43,878 bases of DNA from an uncultured Bacteroides sp. (GTDB lineage: Bacteria; Bacteroidota; Bacteroidia; Bacteroidales; Bacteroidaceae): contig CASEYC010000028.1 in assembly GCA_949292025.1 (NCBI GenBank), forward strand, positions 1-43,878, written 5' to 3'. The stretch's first letter is position 1. Every line of letters begins with the position of its first letter. The notes beneath the pieces are model-generated. The model had not been told where the DNA came from. It searched no databases and worked only from the letters and a program-made list of their open reading frames with translations. Positions 6,565 through 15,271 of this stretch are shown here, piece after piece. Made by a program: the position numbers and the translations under genes.

Positions 6565-8250
6565 TTATTTGCTGTCAGTCCCGGCAGGGTTCAGGCCCGG
6601 GCCGCCGCCTGCCGTGTAGCCCCGGCTCTCGCCCGAGGGCCACGGGGATATCCAGAAGGCGTAGAGGTCGCCGCCCTTCAGGTAGAACTTGGCGCGGATG
6701 GTGCGGCCCTTCAGCGGGGAGAGGTCGGCGTTGTCCTTCCACGTCACCAGGTGCTTGGTGCTGTCCGCCTTCTTCATGACGACGCAGTCCTTGCGGGTGA
6801 AGCCGGGGATGGGCGTCCCGTCCTCGTCCAGCAGCTCGACGGCCAGGGTGGCCTTCTTTCCCTTCACGTCGGCGTTGACAAAGAAGTACGTCCCGTCGAA
6901 GGCGAGCTTCTCCGTCGTCAGCCAGCCCTCGTCCTTGCCGGCGCGCATGGAGGCGAAGCCGTCGCGCCGGAGGGTGGCCAGGCCGGTGGAGGTGTAGCTG
7001 TCCCACATGATGTCGTTCAGGCGCCGGCCGCTGCTGTAGAAGTAGAGCGAGTCGCCCACGATGAGGGGCACACCGTTGATGGACTGCATGTTGCCCCAGT
7101 TCCACGCGCCTTCGGTCTCGTTGACGTCCATGAAGGCCTCATGGGTGGGACGGTAGAAGTGGAACCCGTCGCGGCTGTAGCCCAGGGAGACGACGTTGCG
7201 CTTCTGGATGCCGTCGCGCTTGCAGATGTCGTTCTCGGGCCCGCACCAGGCACTGTAGAAGCCCAGCATGATGCTCTCGTACGCGATGGCGTCGAAGTTG
7301 TAGATGCCCGGCTCCACCTCGGGGTACTTGGGATGGCGCAGCTCCTTGTCGTCGGGCGTGAACCAGAAGCGCATGAACTTGTCCGGCACGTCGCGTCGCA
7401 TGCGGTGGGCCAGGCTTACGGCCATCTCCGGGTCTGAATGCTCCAGGTAGGCACGGCTGCGGTAGGAGACGGGCGTGCTGTAGCGCATGCTCAGGACCCA
7501 CTTCTGCGTGAAGGGGTTGTAGAAGGCGGAGGAGCGGTCGTAGAGGTCGCCGGACTGTGCCACGCCCTCGGACCAGTGGATGCCGTCGGCGCTGTACTTC
7601 AGGACGCATGACCAGCGGTTGTCCAGCGGGCGGCGCTCCACGTTGAAGAACTTCCAGCGCTTGGACGGGTCTTGCTCGTTGCGGTCCAGCCAGACGGTGG
7701 CGGCGTCGCGGTTGCAAGTGTCCACGATGTTGGTGCCGGGGACGATGTCCAGCGAGGGCTTCACCCAGTGCTTGCCGTCCTCGGACTCGGCGTAGCAGGT
7801 GTAGAAGGTCTGGTTGCTCTGCTTGTGTATGGTTCCGGCTCCGGCCAGGTACCACATCTTGAACTTGCCGTCTCGGTCGTCATACCAGATGCCGTCGCTG
7901 AAGGGGGCGGCATAGGGTGCCCCCTCGGTGGTCTCCTCCCACTTCTTGTCCGGCTCCAGGACGGGGTTTCCGGCGTAGAACGTCGGGGTGTGGCAGACGC
8001 GCTCCAGGTTGCTCTCGGCGATGAGGAAGTCGTCCACGAAGAGTTGTCGTCCTGTGTTGACGGGGATGACCTCGGGCTTGTGCTCCATGTAGGGCAGGGG
8101 CATCTCGTGGCGTCCGGCGGGGACGTCGTAGCGGGGCGGCCACTCGTCGGGCAGGGTGATGCCGTTGGACAGGGTCTTCTGTTGTGCCCCGACACTCAGG
8201 GATGCCGACAGGAGGCACAGCAACAATATGTTTCTTCTATATGTATTCAT
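6565..8250 (-). CDS. Secreted beta-propeller protein, putative glycoside hydrolase (paralogue 3 of 3)
   Basis: A 561-residue protein with a signal peptide (residues 1-23, ending SVGAQQ), so periplasmic or secreted rather than lipidated. It carries LPDEWPPR (33-40), GRQLFVDDFLIAE (67-79), NPVLEPDKKWE (95-105) and D-R-D-G-K-F-K-M-W-Y (125-134). The SxDGxxW/F boxes lie at 156-162, 220-226 and 359-365. PGTNIVD (171-177), YESIMLG (324-330) and W-C-G-P-E-N-D (335-341) are conserved with paralogue 2. The last 109 residues are about 91 percent identical to paralogue 1, while the region just before is only about 55 percent identical. It directly follows susD (15-bp gap), the usual slot for the enzyme or binding protein that works with SusC/D. 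The activity is not established. Confidence 0.78.
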   Translation of the reverse strand: MNTYRRNILLLCLLSASLSVGAQQKTLSNGITLPDEWPPRYDVPAGRHEMPLPYMEHKPEVIPVNTGRQLFVDDFLIAESNLERVCHTPTFYAGNPVLEPDKKWEETTEGAPYAAPFSDGIWYDDRDGKFKMWYLAGAGTIHKQSNQTFYTCYAESEDGKHWVKPSLDIVPGTNIVDTCNRDAATVWLDRNEQDPSKRWKFFNVERRPLDNRWSCVLKYSADGIHWSEGVAQSGDLYDRSSAFYNPFTQKWVLSMRYSTPVSYRSRAYLEHSDPEMAVSLAHRMRRDVPDKFMRFWFTPDDKELRHPKYPEVEPGIYNFDAIAYESIMLGFYSAWCGPENDICKRDGIQKRNVVSLGYSRDGFHFYRPTHEAFMDVNETEGAWNWGNMQSINGVPLIVGDSLYFYSSGRRLNDIMWDSYTSTGLATLRRDGFASMRAGKDEGWLTTEKLAFDGTYFFVNADVKGKKATLAVELLDEDGTPIPGFTRKDCVVMKKADSTKHLVTWKDNADLSPLKGRTIRAKFYLKGGDLYAFWISPWPSGESRGYTAGGGPGLNPAGTDSK

Positions 8251-8265
8251 AAGGATGAGAATCTG

Positions 8266-10011
8266 TTAGTAACCAGGGTTCTGTTCGATGTAGGGATTGG
8301 AGTTGATCTCGTTGATGGGTATCGGGAGCCACTCGTGCTTGTTGGGCATGAATCCCTGATAGTCCGTCTCGTTGATGAACTTCTTGAAGTTGGGGTCGGC
8401 GGCGGTCAGGGCCGTGAAGCGGCTGGCCAGTTCGCCCCAGCGCAACAGGTCGTAGAAGCGGTGTCCTTCCAGGGACAGCTCCAGGATGCGCTCGCGCTTC
8501 ACGTCCTCCATCGTGACGCTGGAGAGCTCGTTCAGGTTGGCGCGACGACGCACGCGGTTCACGGCTTCTGCGGGAGTGATGGAGCCTTGCTGCCCTCCGG
8601 AGAGGACGGACTCGGCATACATCAGCAGCACGTCGGCAAAGCGGAGGTAGCGCCAGTTGACGCCGTGGGCACGGGGCTGGTTGTAGACGTATTCCTTGGT
8701 GCCTGCGCCCACGCCCGTCATTCGGGGCGAGCCGTCGCCGTTGGTCAGCGTCGGCATGGACCAGTCGATGCCTTTCTTGATGCCGGCCTTGAAGGGGTGG
8801 GCCAGCGTGTTGGCCACCGTGGCAAAGCCTTCGGCCTCGGCTGTGGCGGGATACATGTCCTCCCAGTGGATGCCGGCGGGGCCTTCCAGCCGGACAGGAT
8901 TGCCGGACGCATCGGTATGCAGCTTGATTTCGGGCTTCAAGTCGTCGAACATCAAGGTGGAGAACATGCGGATATCCGTGCAGCCGTCCTTGTCGATGGA
9001 GCTGACAAACTCGTCGTACAGCCAGTTATGGGCCACGCCCTCATAGCCTACCCCGGCTCCGGGCAGCATCAGGCCGCGAGAGTCGAAAGCCAAGCCTGAG
9101 GTGGCGGTTCCGGGGTTGAACGTGTTGTTGTCCACGTCGCCCAGGAACTGGATTTCCAGGATGGACTCCACATTGTTGTTCTCATGGGCTACGTCGAAGT
9201 TGTCGGCATAATTGGTGGCCAGGTCATACGTGCCATACACGCCGGTGATGATGTCGTCAAACTCCTTGGCGGCCTCGTCATAATACGTGGTCTTGTCCGT
9301 GCCGTAGTTGGCCTCGATGCCGCTGCGGTACAGGTAGCAGAGGCCGGACAGGGCGGCAGCCGCGCCTTTCGTCACACGTCCCAGGTCGTTGCCGCTCCAA
9401 TACCCTTTGGCGGGCAGGTATTCCTTGGCGTTCGCCAGGTCTTCCTGGATGAAGTCCCACACGGCTGCGGGAGCTTCCGGCTGACGCACATAGTCCGCGG
9501 AGTTGCGGGGCATCTGCCGGATGGGGCACACTTGCCGGAAGTTAATCAGCAGGTAGTAGTGGGCAAAGGCGCGCCAGAAGTAGGCTTCGCCCAGGTAGGC
9601 ATCGCGGAGTTCCGTATCATTGCCGAAGTCTACATTGGCAATCGTCTCGATGACATACGAAGCCTGCGAGGCTGTGGTGTACATCAGGGTGAAGGGTTGC
9701 TCAATGGTGTAGTAGCTGGCATTCAGGTCATTGCCATACATGCCCGGCTTCCCGTAGTCCGAATTGGAAGAGGCCTCGTCCGAACGGATGATTTGCGTCT
9801 TCGAGCCGGATGCTCCCAGGCAACGCTGCGTGGAGATGTAACCGTACAGCGTCTTCACTGCGTCATTCACAGCCTCAGGGGTTGTGAAATAGGCATCCAT
9901 ACTGGGCTGGTTGGGATTGATGGCCAAGTCATCAAAGATCCCGTCGCAGCCGGTCATTGCCAAGCTCCCTCCTAACAAGAGGGTTGCTGCTATTCTATAG
10001 ATATGTTTCAT
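8266..10011 (-). CDS. SusD/RagB-family outer-membrane lipoprotein
   Basis: A 581-residue protein with a lipoprotein signal (LAMTGC, Cys about 23). The SusD fold is recognisable by the N-terminal region starting 'DDLAINPNQPSMDAYFTTPEA', and by 'GEAYFWRAFAHYYLLINFRQVCP' and 'RFADVLLMYAESVLSGG' motifs. The C-terminal HEWLPIPINEI...NPYIEQNPGY ending is typical of the family. SusD proteins cap a SusC transporter and capture oligosaccharide at the cell surface. It lies 14 bases downstream of susC. In this nan context it is analogous to NanU of Tannerella and Bacteroides, but this copy's ligand is not shown by sequence alone. Confidence 0.95.
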   Translation of the reverse strand: MKHIYRIAATLLLGGSLAMTGCDGIFDDLAINPNQPSMDAYFTTPEAVNDAVKTLYGYISTQRCLGASGSKTQIIRSDEASSNSDYGKPGMYGNDLNASYYTIEQPFTLMYTTASQASYVIETIANVDFGNDTELRDAYLGEAYFWRAFAHYYLLINFRQVCPIRQMPRNSADYVRQPEAPAAVWDFIQEDLANAKEYLPAKGYWSGNDLGRVTKGAAAALSGLCYLYRSGIEANYGTDKTTYYDEAAKEFDDIITGVYGTYDLATNYADNFDVAHENNNVESILEIQFLGDVDNNTFNPGTATSGLAFDSRGLMLPGAGVGYEGVAHNWLYDEFVSSIDKDGCTDIRMFSTLMFDDLKPEIKLHTDASGNPVRLEGPAGIHWEDMYPATAEAEGFATVANTLAHPFKAGIKKGIDWSMPTLTNGDGSPRMTGVGAGTKEYVYNQPRAHGVNWRYLRFADVLLMYAESVLSGGQQGSITPAEAVNRVRRRANLNELSSVTMEDVKRERILELSLEGHRFYDLLRWGELASRFTALTAADPNFKKFINETDYQGFMPNKHEWLPIPINEINSNPYIEQNPGY

Positions 10012-10025
10012 ACGTCAGATATTAA

Positions 10026-13022
10026 TTAGAATGAAGCGTTAAAGCCAAAGGTGTAAGTACGAGCATTGGGATATGAACTGTTGTCGATACCACGGGAGAA
10101 CAGCACATTGGAGCTAACCTCCGGGTCATAACCGGAATAGCCCGTAATGGTGAACAGGTTCTGCACGCCCACATAGAAACGCAGGTTGGTGAACGACAGC
10201 TTGTCCAATACCTTCTTGGGCAAGGTGTAGCCTATCTGAAGGTTCTTGCAGCGGAAGTAGGCGCCGTCCTCGATGTAGAACTCGCTCGGCAAGGAGTTTC
10301 CGCCATTCGTGTTGGCTGTCTTCATGATAGGAATGTTCGTGTTCTTGTTCGTCTCGCTCCAGGCGTTCAGCACGTCCGTCACGCAGTTGTTGGAGTAGTC
10401 GAAGTAGTAGGTGTACTTCATCTGGTTGAAGATCTCGTTTCCTGCCACACCCTGGAAGAACATCGTCAAGTCGAAGTCCTTGTAAGCCAAGTTGAGGTTC
10501 AAACCGTAGCTGAAGTCAGGAATAGGATTACCCAGGATGACCTTGTCTTCGGCGTTCACAATGCCGTTTCCGTCCGTGTCGGTGAAGATGAAGTTACCGT
10601 CGGCGTCGAACCCGTCGATGCGGTAGCCATAGAACGAACCGATGGCTTCGCCCGGCATGGTGATGGAAGGCGAGTCATTGAAGTAGCTGGACATGGCACC
10701 GGAGGTGATGGGTTGCACATTGTCGCCCAAGGCCAGTACTTCGTTCTTCAGTGTCGAGAAGTTGAAAGAAGCATCAATGCTGAAGTCCGGCGTCAGTTGC
10801 TTCCGATAGTTCAGCAAGAATTCCCAACCGGTGTTCTTCACCGAAGCGGAGTTCACGTAAGGCTTCTCGCTCGAACTGTTGATTTCGAATACCTGGCCGG
10901 AAGAAAGGTTCAGGTCAATCTGGGCCAACAGGTCCACATTCTTCTTGATGAAGTAGTCCACTTGTACGGTCAGGTCATTGTTCAGGAAGCCCATCTCAAT
11001 ACCGATATCCGTAGTCTTGGCTGTTTCCCAAGTCAAGTCTCTGGACTTCAGATAAGCTGCACGGCCATCCACGTAGCGGTTGCCGCCCAATGTATAAGGA
11101 ATAGGACCGAATGCAATCGGGTCGAAGTTATACGGGTCGAGGAAGTTGGCACCCAGTTCACCGTAGCTGCCGCGAAGCTTCAACTTGCTCACCACGGGGT
11201 TCTCAAACCAGCTTTCCTGATGCACATTCCAACCGGCTGACACCGAGGGGAAGTAACCTACACGGTTGTCCTTGTAGAACTTGGAAGACTCGTCACGGCG
11301 GATGCTTGCAGACAACAAGTACTTGCCTTCGTAGTCATAGTTCAAACGGGCGAAGAAAGACAACAGGGCAGCATTGGAATCACCGGCGGAAATGCGGCCG
11401 TCAATGCTTTGGAAACCGGTAATATTGGTGGCGCCCAAGTCTTCGATGGTGGCAATCGACATGTTACGGCTATATTCGCGCATCCAGCTCGTACCCAGCA
11501 AGGCATCCACGTGGTGTCCGTTGAACGTCTGATTGTAGGTCAACAGGTTATCAATGGTATATGTAAATTCCTCGCCTCTGGATTCGGACACGCTGTTTCG
11601 CGTGTTGCTGTAGTCGATATCCACAGTGCCGTCTTCAAACCATCTTGTGTCGTACTGAGGCGTATGAGTGTAGTTATGAGAAGTGCTATAGTTGCCGCTT
11701 ACGGAAAGCTTGTATTTCAAGCCCTTCCAAATGTCTAATTCGGCGTTCAAGGCACCGATGATTTCCGTCACCTTGTTATACCTGTCCGAATACTCCAATG
11801 AAGCGAACGGGTTCTTGCTCTGTCCGTCCTCGGGATTGATGTAATAGTCGGGGCCACCGGACACCAATCTCCCTTGGTTGTCATGGATGGGAAGTGTAGG
11901 CAACTTGATGTTGAAAGCCGTTGTAGGTGTCTTGTCGCGGTGAGATATGGCCACATTCTCGGACAAAGAGAAAATTCCCTTCTTATACGAAGAGTTTACA
12001 CGGAAGTTGTAACGCTTGAAGTCCGAATAAACCGTCATGCCGGTCTGGTCCAAATAACCGATACTCGTGCTGAATGTAGAGTTTTCACCGCCACCGGAAA
12101 TGCTGGCGTTCAAATTCCACATGGGCGCGAACTGGAGCCATTCGTCAGCCCAATTCGTGTCTACGTTCGGATAAGTGGGATTGTCATTCTCCGGCGCATG
12201 GGCCATGCCGCTGTTGTCTGCCACCATATTGGCAAATTCTCTCCATTGGCTGGCATTCAGGAAATCAGGAATGTTGGTAGGTGTCTGAACAGCAAAAGAA
12301 CCGTTGATTTCCACAACAGGTTTTCCTTGCTTGCCGCGCTTGGTCGTAATCAGAACCACGCCGTTTGCTGCACGTGAACCATAGATGGCTGCTGCAGCAC
12401 CATCCTTAAGAATCTCAATGGATTCGATGTCGTTCGGATTGATGGAGGTCAAGCCGTTATTGCTGAATGCTCCGTCAATGACATACAAAGGCTCCGTTGC
12501 CCCGAAAGAAGCCGCACCGCGAACCAAGATGTTCACATCGGCACCTGCCACACCGGCTTGCTGCACGATATCCACGCCGGGCATACGGCCTTGCAAGGTG
12601 GAAGCCACGTTGGACGACATGGTCTTCACGATTTCCTTGCTCGACACAGAAGCTACGGAAGCCGTCAAACTGGATTTCTTCTGCACGCCATAACCAACGA
12701 CAACGACTTCATCCAACTGCTCGGCATCCTCGGACAGCGAGACCTGTATATGGGTCTTGCCGTCCACGGATACCTCTTGAGTCTTATAACCTATATAGCT
12801 GAAAATCAACGTTTTACCCCCCCCATTTTCCTGGGATAGCTTCAGGGTAAAGTTACCATCCATATCAGTAATGACACCGTTGGTAGTGCCTTTCTGCAGA
12901 ATGGATACACCTATCAAAGGCAAACCGGCTTCGTCTACTACCGTTCCGGTCACCGTCTGCTGCTGCGCAAAGGCCAACATGGAAGCGCACAAGCAACACA
13001 AAAAAAGTAGGTACTTTTTCAT
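10026..13022 (-). CDS. SusC/RagA-family TonB-dependent transporter
   Basis: A 998-residue outer-membrane transporter. It has a signal peptide (1-19, MLAFAQQ), then a carboxypeptidase-regulatory-like domain (VTGTVVDEAGLPLIGVSI, about 23-100). A TonB-box region (LDEVVVVGYG) follows, then a plug domain with 'GAASFGATEPLYVIDGAF' and 'ILKDGAAAAIYGSRAANGV', and a 22-strand barrel ending in an aromatic C terminus (TYTFGFNASF). There is no N-terminal anti-sigma extension, so regulation is not by an ECF pair. It imports the oligosaccharide captured by the SusD partner, and the operon position suggests a sialylated or sialic-acid-containing ligand, as for NanO. Base composition is visibly lower in GC than in the surrounding propeller genes. 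Confidence 0.95.
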   Translation of the reverse strand: MKKYLLFLCCLCASMLAFAQQQTVTGTVVDEAGLPLIGVSILQKGTTNGVITDMDGNFTLKLSQENGGGKTLIFSYIGYKTQEVSVDGKTHIQVSLSEDAEQLDEVVVVGYGVQKKSSLTASVASVSSKEIVKTMSSNVASTLQGRMPGVDIVQQAGVAGADVNILVRGAASFGATEPLYVIDGAFSNNGLTSINPNDIESIEILKDGAAAAIYGSRAANGVVLITTKRGKQGKPVVEINGSFAVQTPTNIPDFLNASQWREFANMVADNSGMAHAPENDNPTYPNVDTNWADEWLQFAPMWNLNASISGGGENSTFSTSIGYLDQTGMTVYSDFKRYNFRVNSSYKKGIFSLSENVAISHRDKTPTTAFNIKLPTLPIHDNQGRLVSGGPDYYINPEDGQSKNPFASLEYSDRYNKVTEIIGALNAELDIWKGLKYKLSVSGNYSTSHNYTHTPQYDTRWFEDGTVDIDYSNTRNSVSESRGEEFTYTIDNLLTYNQTFNGHHVDALLGTSWMREYSRNMSIATIEDLGATNITGFQSIDGRISAGDSNAALLSFFARLNYDYEGKYLLSASIRRDESSKFYKDNRVGYFPSVSAGWNVHQESWFENPVVSKLKLRGSYGELGANFLDPYNFDPIAFGPIPYTLGGNRYVDGRAAYLKSRDLTWETAKTTDIGIEMGFLNNDLTVQVDYFIKKNVDLLAQIDLNLSSGQVFEINSSSEKPYVNSASVKNTGWEFLLNYRKQLTPDFSIDASFNFSTLKNEVLALGDNVQPITSGAMSSYFNDSPSITMPGEAIGSFYGYRIDGFDADGNFIFTDTDGNGIVNAEDKVILGNPIPDFSYGLNLNLAYKDFDLTMFFQGVAGNEIFNQMKYTYYFDYSNNCVTDVLNAWSETNKNTNIPIMKTANTNGGNSLPSEFYIEDGAYFRCKNLQIGYTLPKKVLDKLSFTNLRFYVGVQNLFTITGYSGYDPEVSSNVLFSRGIDNSSYPNARTYTFGFNASF

Positions 13023-13049
13023 GATGGAAAAGATTTGATTAATAAATAA

Positions 13050-14234
13050 TTATAAGGATTCGCATATCTCGTTGCACAGCCCGTACCCGTACATCATCAT
13101 CCGCGGGATGTGGAAAGGCCCCTTGAAGAGGTTTCCCTTGGCGGGCTGTGCCACGGTGCCGTCTCGGTGCAGGTAGCCGTACCATTCGCCGTGCTCCGGG
13201 TCGGGGAAGTGGGCGTAGGTCCAGTCGCTGGCCATGCGGTGCATCAGGATGTACTTCTCGTCGCGCGTGGCGAGGTAGGCGTAGAGGGAGGCGATGATGG
13301 CTTCGCACTGCGGCCACCAGAACTTCATGTCCTGCGAATAGTCCTGCACGGGCAGGTTGCGGCAGTCGCGGAAGTTGATGAGGCCGCCGTATGCCTTGTC
13401 CCAGCCCCAGTCCCACGACCAGTCGAGGATTTGCAGGGCGAGCTGCGTCAGGTCCTTGTCCCAGTTGCGGAGGCGGGCCTCTTCGAGCAGGAACCATGCG
13501 GTCTCGATGCAGTGCCCGGGATTGATGAGGCGGCCGTTGCACGTGTCGATAAACTCGCCGTTGGGGCCTACCGTCTCCAGCAGGGCCTTGAACTCGGGAT
13601 GGACGTGGTACGCCCGCAAGTCGTGGATAGACTGGTCAATCTGCTGGTCCAGCTCCGGGTCGGGGATGGCGGCACGGATGCGCGAGGCGGTGTTGATGAG
13701 TATCATCGTGATGGAATGTCCGCGGGCCTGCATGGCGGGCAGGTACTTGGGCTCCAGCGTGCCGGGCGTGGCGAGCCAGCGGCGGATGCGGCGAAACAGT
13801 TCCAAGGCCTTCTCGGCATACGACTTGTCGCCCGAAGCGATGGCATACTCGGACATGGCGATGGCGGCGAAGGTCTCGCTGAAGACGTAGCGGCGCTTGC
13901 GCAGGGGCGTGCCCTCGGCTGTGACCTCGAAGAACATCCGTCCGTCCGTGTCCGTGCAGTGCTGTTCGATGAAGTCGATGCAGCTCTTGGAAGCGGCCAG
14001 CCACTCGGGATTGCGCCCGATGTGGTTGTAGGCGTAGGCTGCAATGAATCCGAAACGTCCTTGGAACCATACGGACTTGGTCGAGTCCATCAGGCTCCCG
14101 TCCCGGTCCACGCAGGTATAGACGCCCCCGTTGACGCGGTCCAGCCCGTGCTCCATCCAGAAAGGCAGGATGTTGGCGGTCAGGTCTTCGCGATAGGAGG
14201 CTGCCCAGGTTTGCAGGTAATTCTTTATATCCAT
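13050..14234 (-). CDS. nanE: N-acylglucosamine 2-epimerase (AGE/NanE-II-like)
   Basis: A 394-residue cytoplasmic (alpha/alpha)6-barrel enzyme. It matches the renin-binding-protein/AGE family rather than cellobiose epimerases: 'GGVYTCVDRDG' (37-47), 'VWFQGR' (55-60), the catalytic-type His in PGHCIETAWFLL (His241) and a second in GPFHIPR (His375), plus EWYGYLHRDG. In the Bacteroides nanLET pathway this enzyme converts ManNAc released by the lyase to GlcNAc without ATP-dependent phosphorylation first. The gene order lyase, epimerase and transporter next to each other supports that role. It is 27 bases before susC, so catabolism and import genes share one transcript. Confidence 0.9.
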   Translation of the reverse strand: MDIKNYLQTWAASYREDLTANILPFWMEHGLDRVNGGVYTCVDRDGSLMDSTKSVWFQGRFGFIAAYAYNHIGRNPEWLAASKSCIDFIEQHCTDTDGRMFFEVTAEGTPLRKRRYVFSETFAAIAMSEYAIASGDKSYAEKALELFRRIRRWLATPGTLEPKYLPAMQARGHSITMILINTASRIRAAIPDPELDQQIDQSIHDLRAYHVHPEFKALLETVGPNGEFIDTCNGRLINPGHCIETAWFLLEEARLRNWDKDLTQLALQILDWSWDWGWDKAYGGLINFRDCRNLPVQDYSQDMKFWWPQCEAIIASLYAYLATRDEKYILMHRMASDWTYAHFPDPEHGEWYGYLHRDGTVAQPAKGNLFKGPFHIPRMMMYGYGLCNEICESL

Positions 14235-14269
14235 AAGCGTAGAGTTTTAATAATAATTTATTGGTGGAT

Positions 14270-14294
14270 TTTAGGCGCGTAATCCGCGCCTAAA
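14270..14294. repeat. Dispersed palindromic repeat (short copy)
   Basis: TTTAGGCGCG (14270-14279) and CGCGCCTAAA (14285-14294) form a 10-bp perfect stem around TAATC. The same words form the outer part of the long inverted repeat at 25586-25695, so this looks like a deleted copy of one repeat family. It sits in the 81-bp gap between the lyase and epimerase genes, where it may act as an RNA hairpin. Confidence 0.8.
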
Positions 14295-14315
14295 TCTAAA
14301 TTCCCATTTCCCTAT

Positions 14316-15233
14316 TCAGAACCGGTTGCAACGGCTGAAGAAGCCGATGGCGTCGAGCTGCTGCTTCATGCGTGCCTCTTCTTCGTCGGTCATGTTCTGG
14401 AAAGGCGTGCGGTTCTTGCCCAGGTCCAGCCCGATGAGCTTCATGATGCGCTTTCCGGCGACAATGTTGCCGCGGTACTGGCAGATGACGTTGATGACCT
14501 CTTGCGAGAAGTTCTGGCGCTCGCGTGCCAGGTCGAGGTCGCCGCTCTTCCAGGCTTCGATGATGCCCACCAACTCGCGACCGTTGTAGTTGGTCGTGCC
14601 GCCGATGCCGCCTTGCGCGCCGCCCATGGCCAGGCAGGGCAGGATGGTCTCGTCCTGGCCGTGCAGCATGTCATATTTGCCGTCCTTGTAGAGGCGGCAC
14701 TGGTTGTACTCGTACATGCTCTCGAAGGTGTACTTGATGCCGGCAAAGTTGGGCACGCGCCCGTCCACGGCCTCCAGCAGTTTCACCATGGGCAGGAAAG
14801 CGCCGTTGAAGGCGGGGATGTGGTAGTAGTAGAAAGGCAGGCCGGGAGCGCCGGCGGCAATCTCTTCGATATACTTCACCAACTCCTCAATGCGCCCGAT
14901 TTTCGGGAAGGGAGGAGCCATGGCGCCGATGCCCCAGGCACCCATCTTCTGGGCATGCTCGGCCAGCATCCGGCTGGACTTCACGCAGCAGCTGCCCACA
15001 TGCACGATGACCTTGAAGCCTTCGGGAGCCACCTCCAGCCAGCGTTCGGCCAGCTTCATGCGCTCTTCCTCGGTCAGCATGTAGCCCTCGCCGGAGGAGC
15101 CGTTGATGAAGACGCCTTTCAGGCCGTTCTTCTGCAACATCTTGGCGTAAGCCTCGATGGGTTCGTAGTTCACTTCGCCGTTCTCGTAAAACGGGGTAAA
15201 CGGCGCGTCAATCAATCCGATAATTTTTTCCAT
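14316..15233 (-). CDS. nanL: N-acetylneuraminate lyase (NanL/NanA-like, DHDPS family)
   Basis: A 305-residue class I aldolase that splits N-acetylneuraminate into ManNAc and pyruvate. Visible family marks are the carboxylate-binding GSSGE loop (45-49), the tyrosine-containing YYYHIPA (135-141), the Schiff-base lysine in GIKYTF (Lys167) and the later 'HGQDETILPCLAMGGAQGGIGG' stretch typical of sialate lyases. DHDPS proper would be expected in lysine biosynthesis, so the AGE, MFS and YhcH neighbours decide for sialic acid. The gene is 38 bases after the transporter gene, and a short palindrome follows it. Confidence 0.9.
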   Translation of the reverse strand: MEKIIGLIDAPFTPFYENGEVNYEPIEAYAKMLQKNGLKGVFINGSSGEGYMLTEEERMKLAERWLEVAPEGFKVIVHVGSCCVKSSRMLAEHAQKMGAWGIGAMAPPFPKIGRIEELVKYIEEIAAGAPGLPFYYYHIPAFNGAFLPMVKLLEAVDGRVPNFAGIKYTFESMYEYNQCRLYKDGKYDMLHGQDETILPCLAMGGAQGGIGGTTNYNGRELVGIIEAWKSGDLDLARERQNFSQEVINVICQYRGNIVAGKRIMKLIGLDLGKNRTPFQNMTDEEEARMKQQLDAIGFFSRCNRF

Positions 15234-15271
15234 AACTTGTTGTTTTTAGAAGTAAACGTAGATATGATTAT

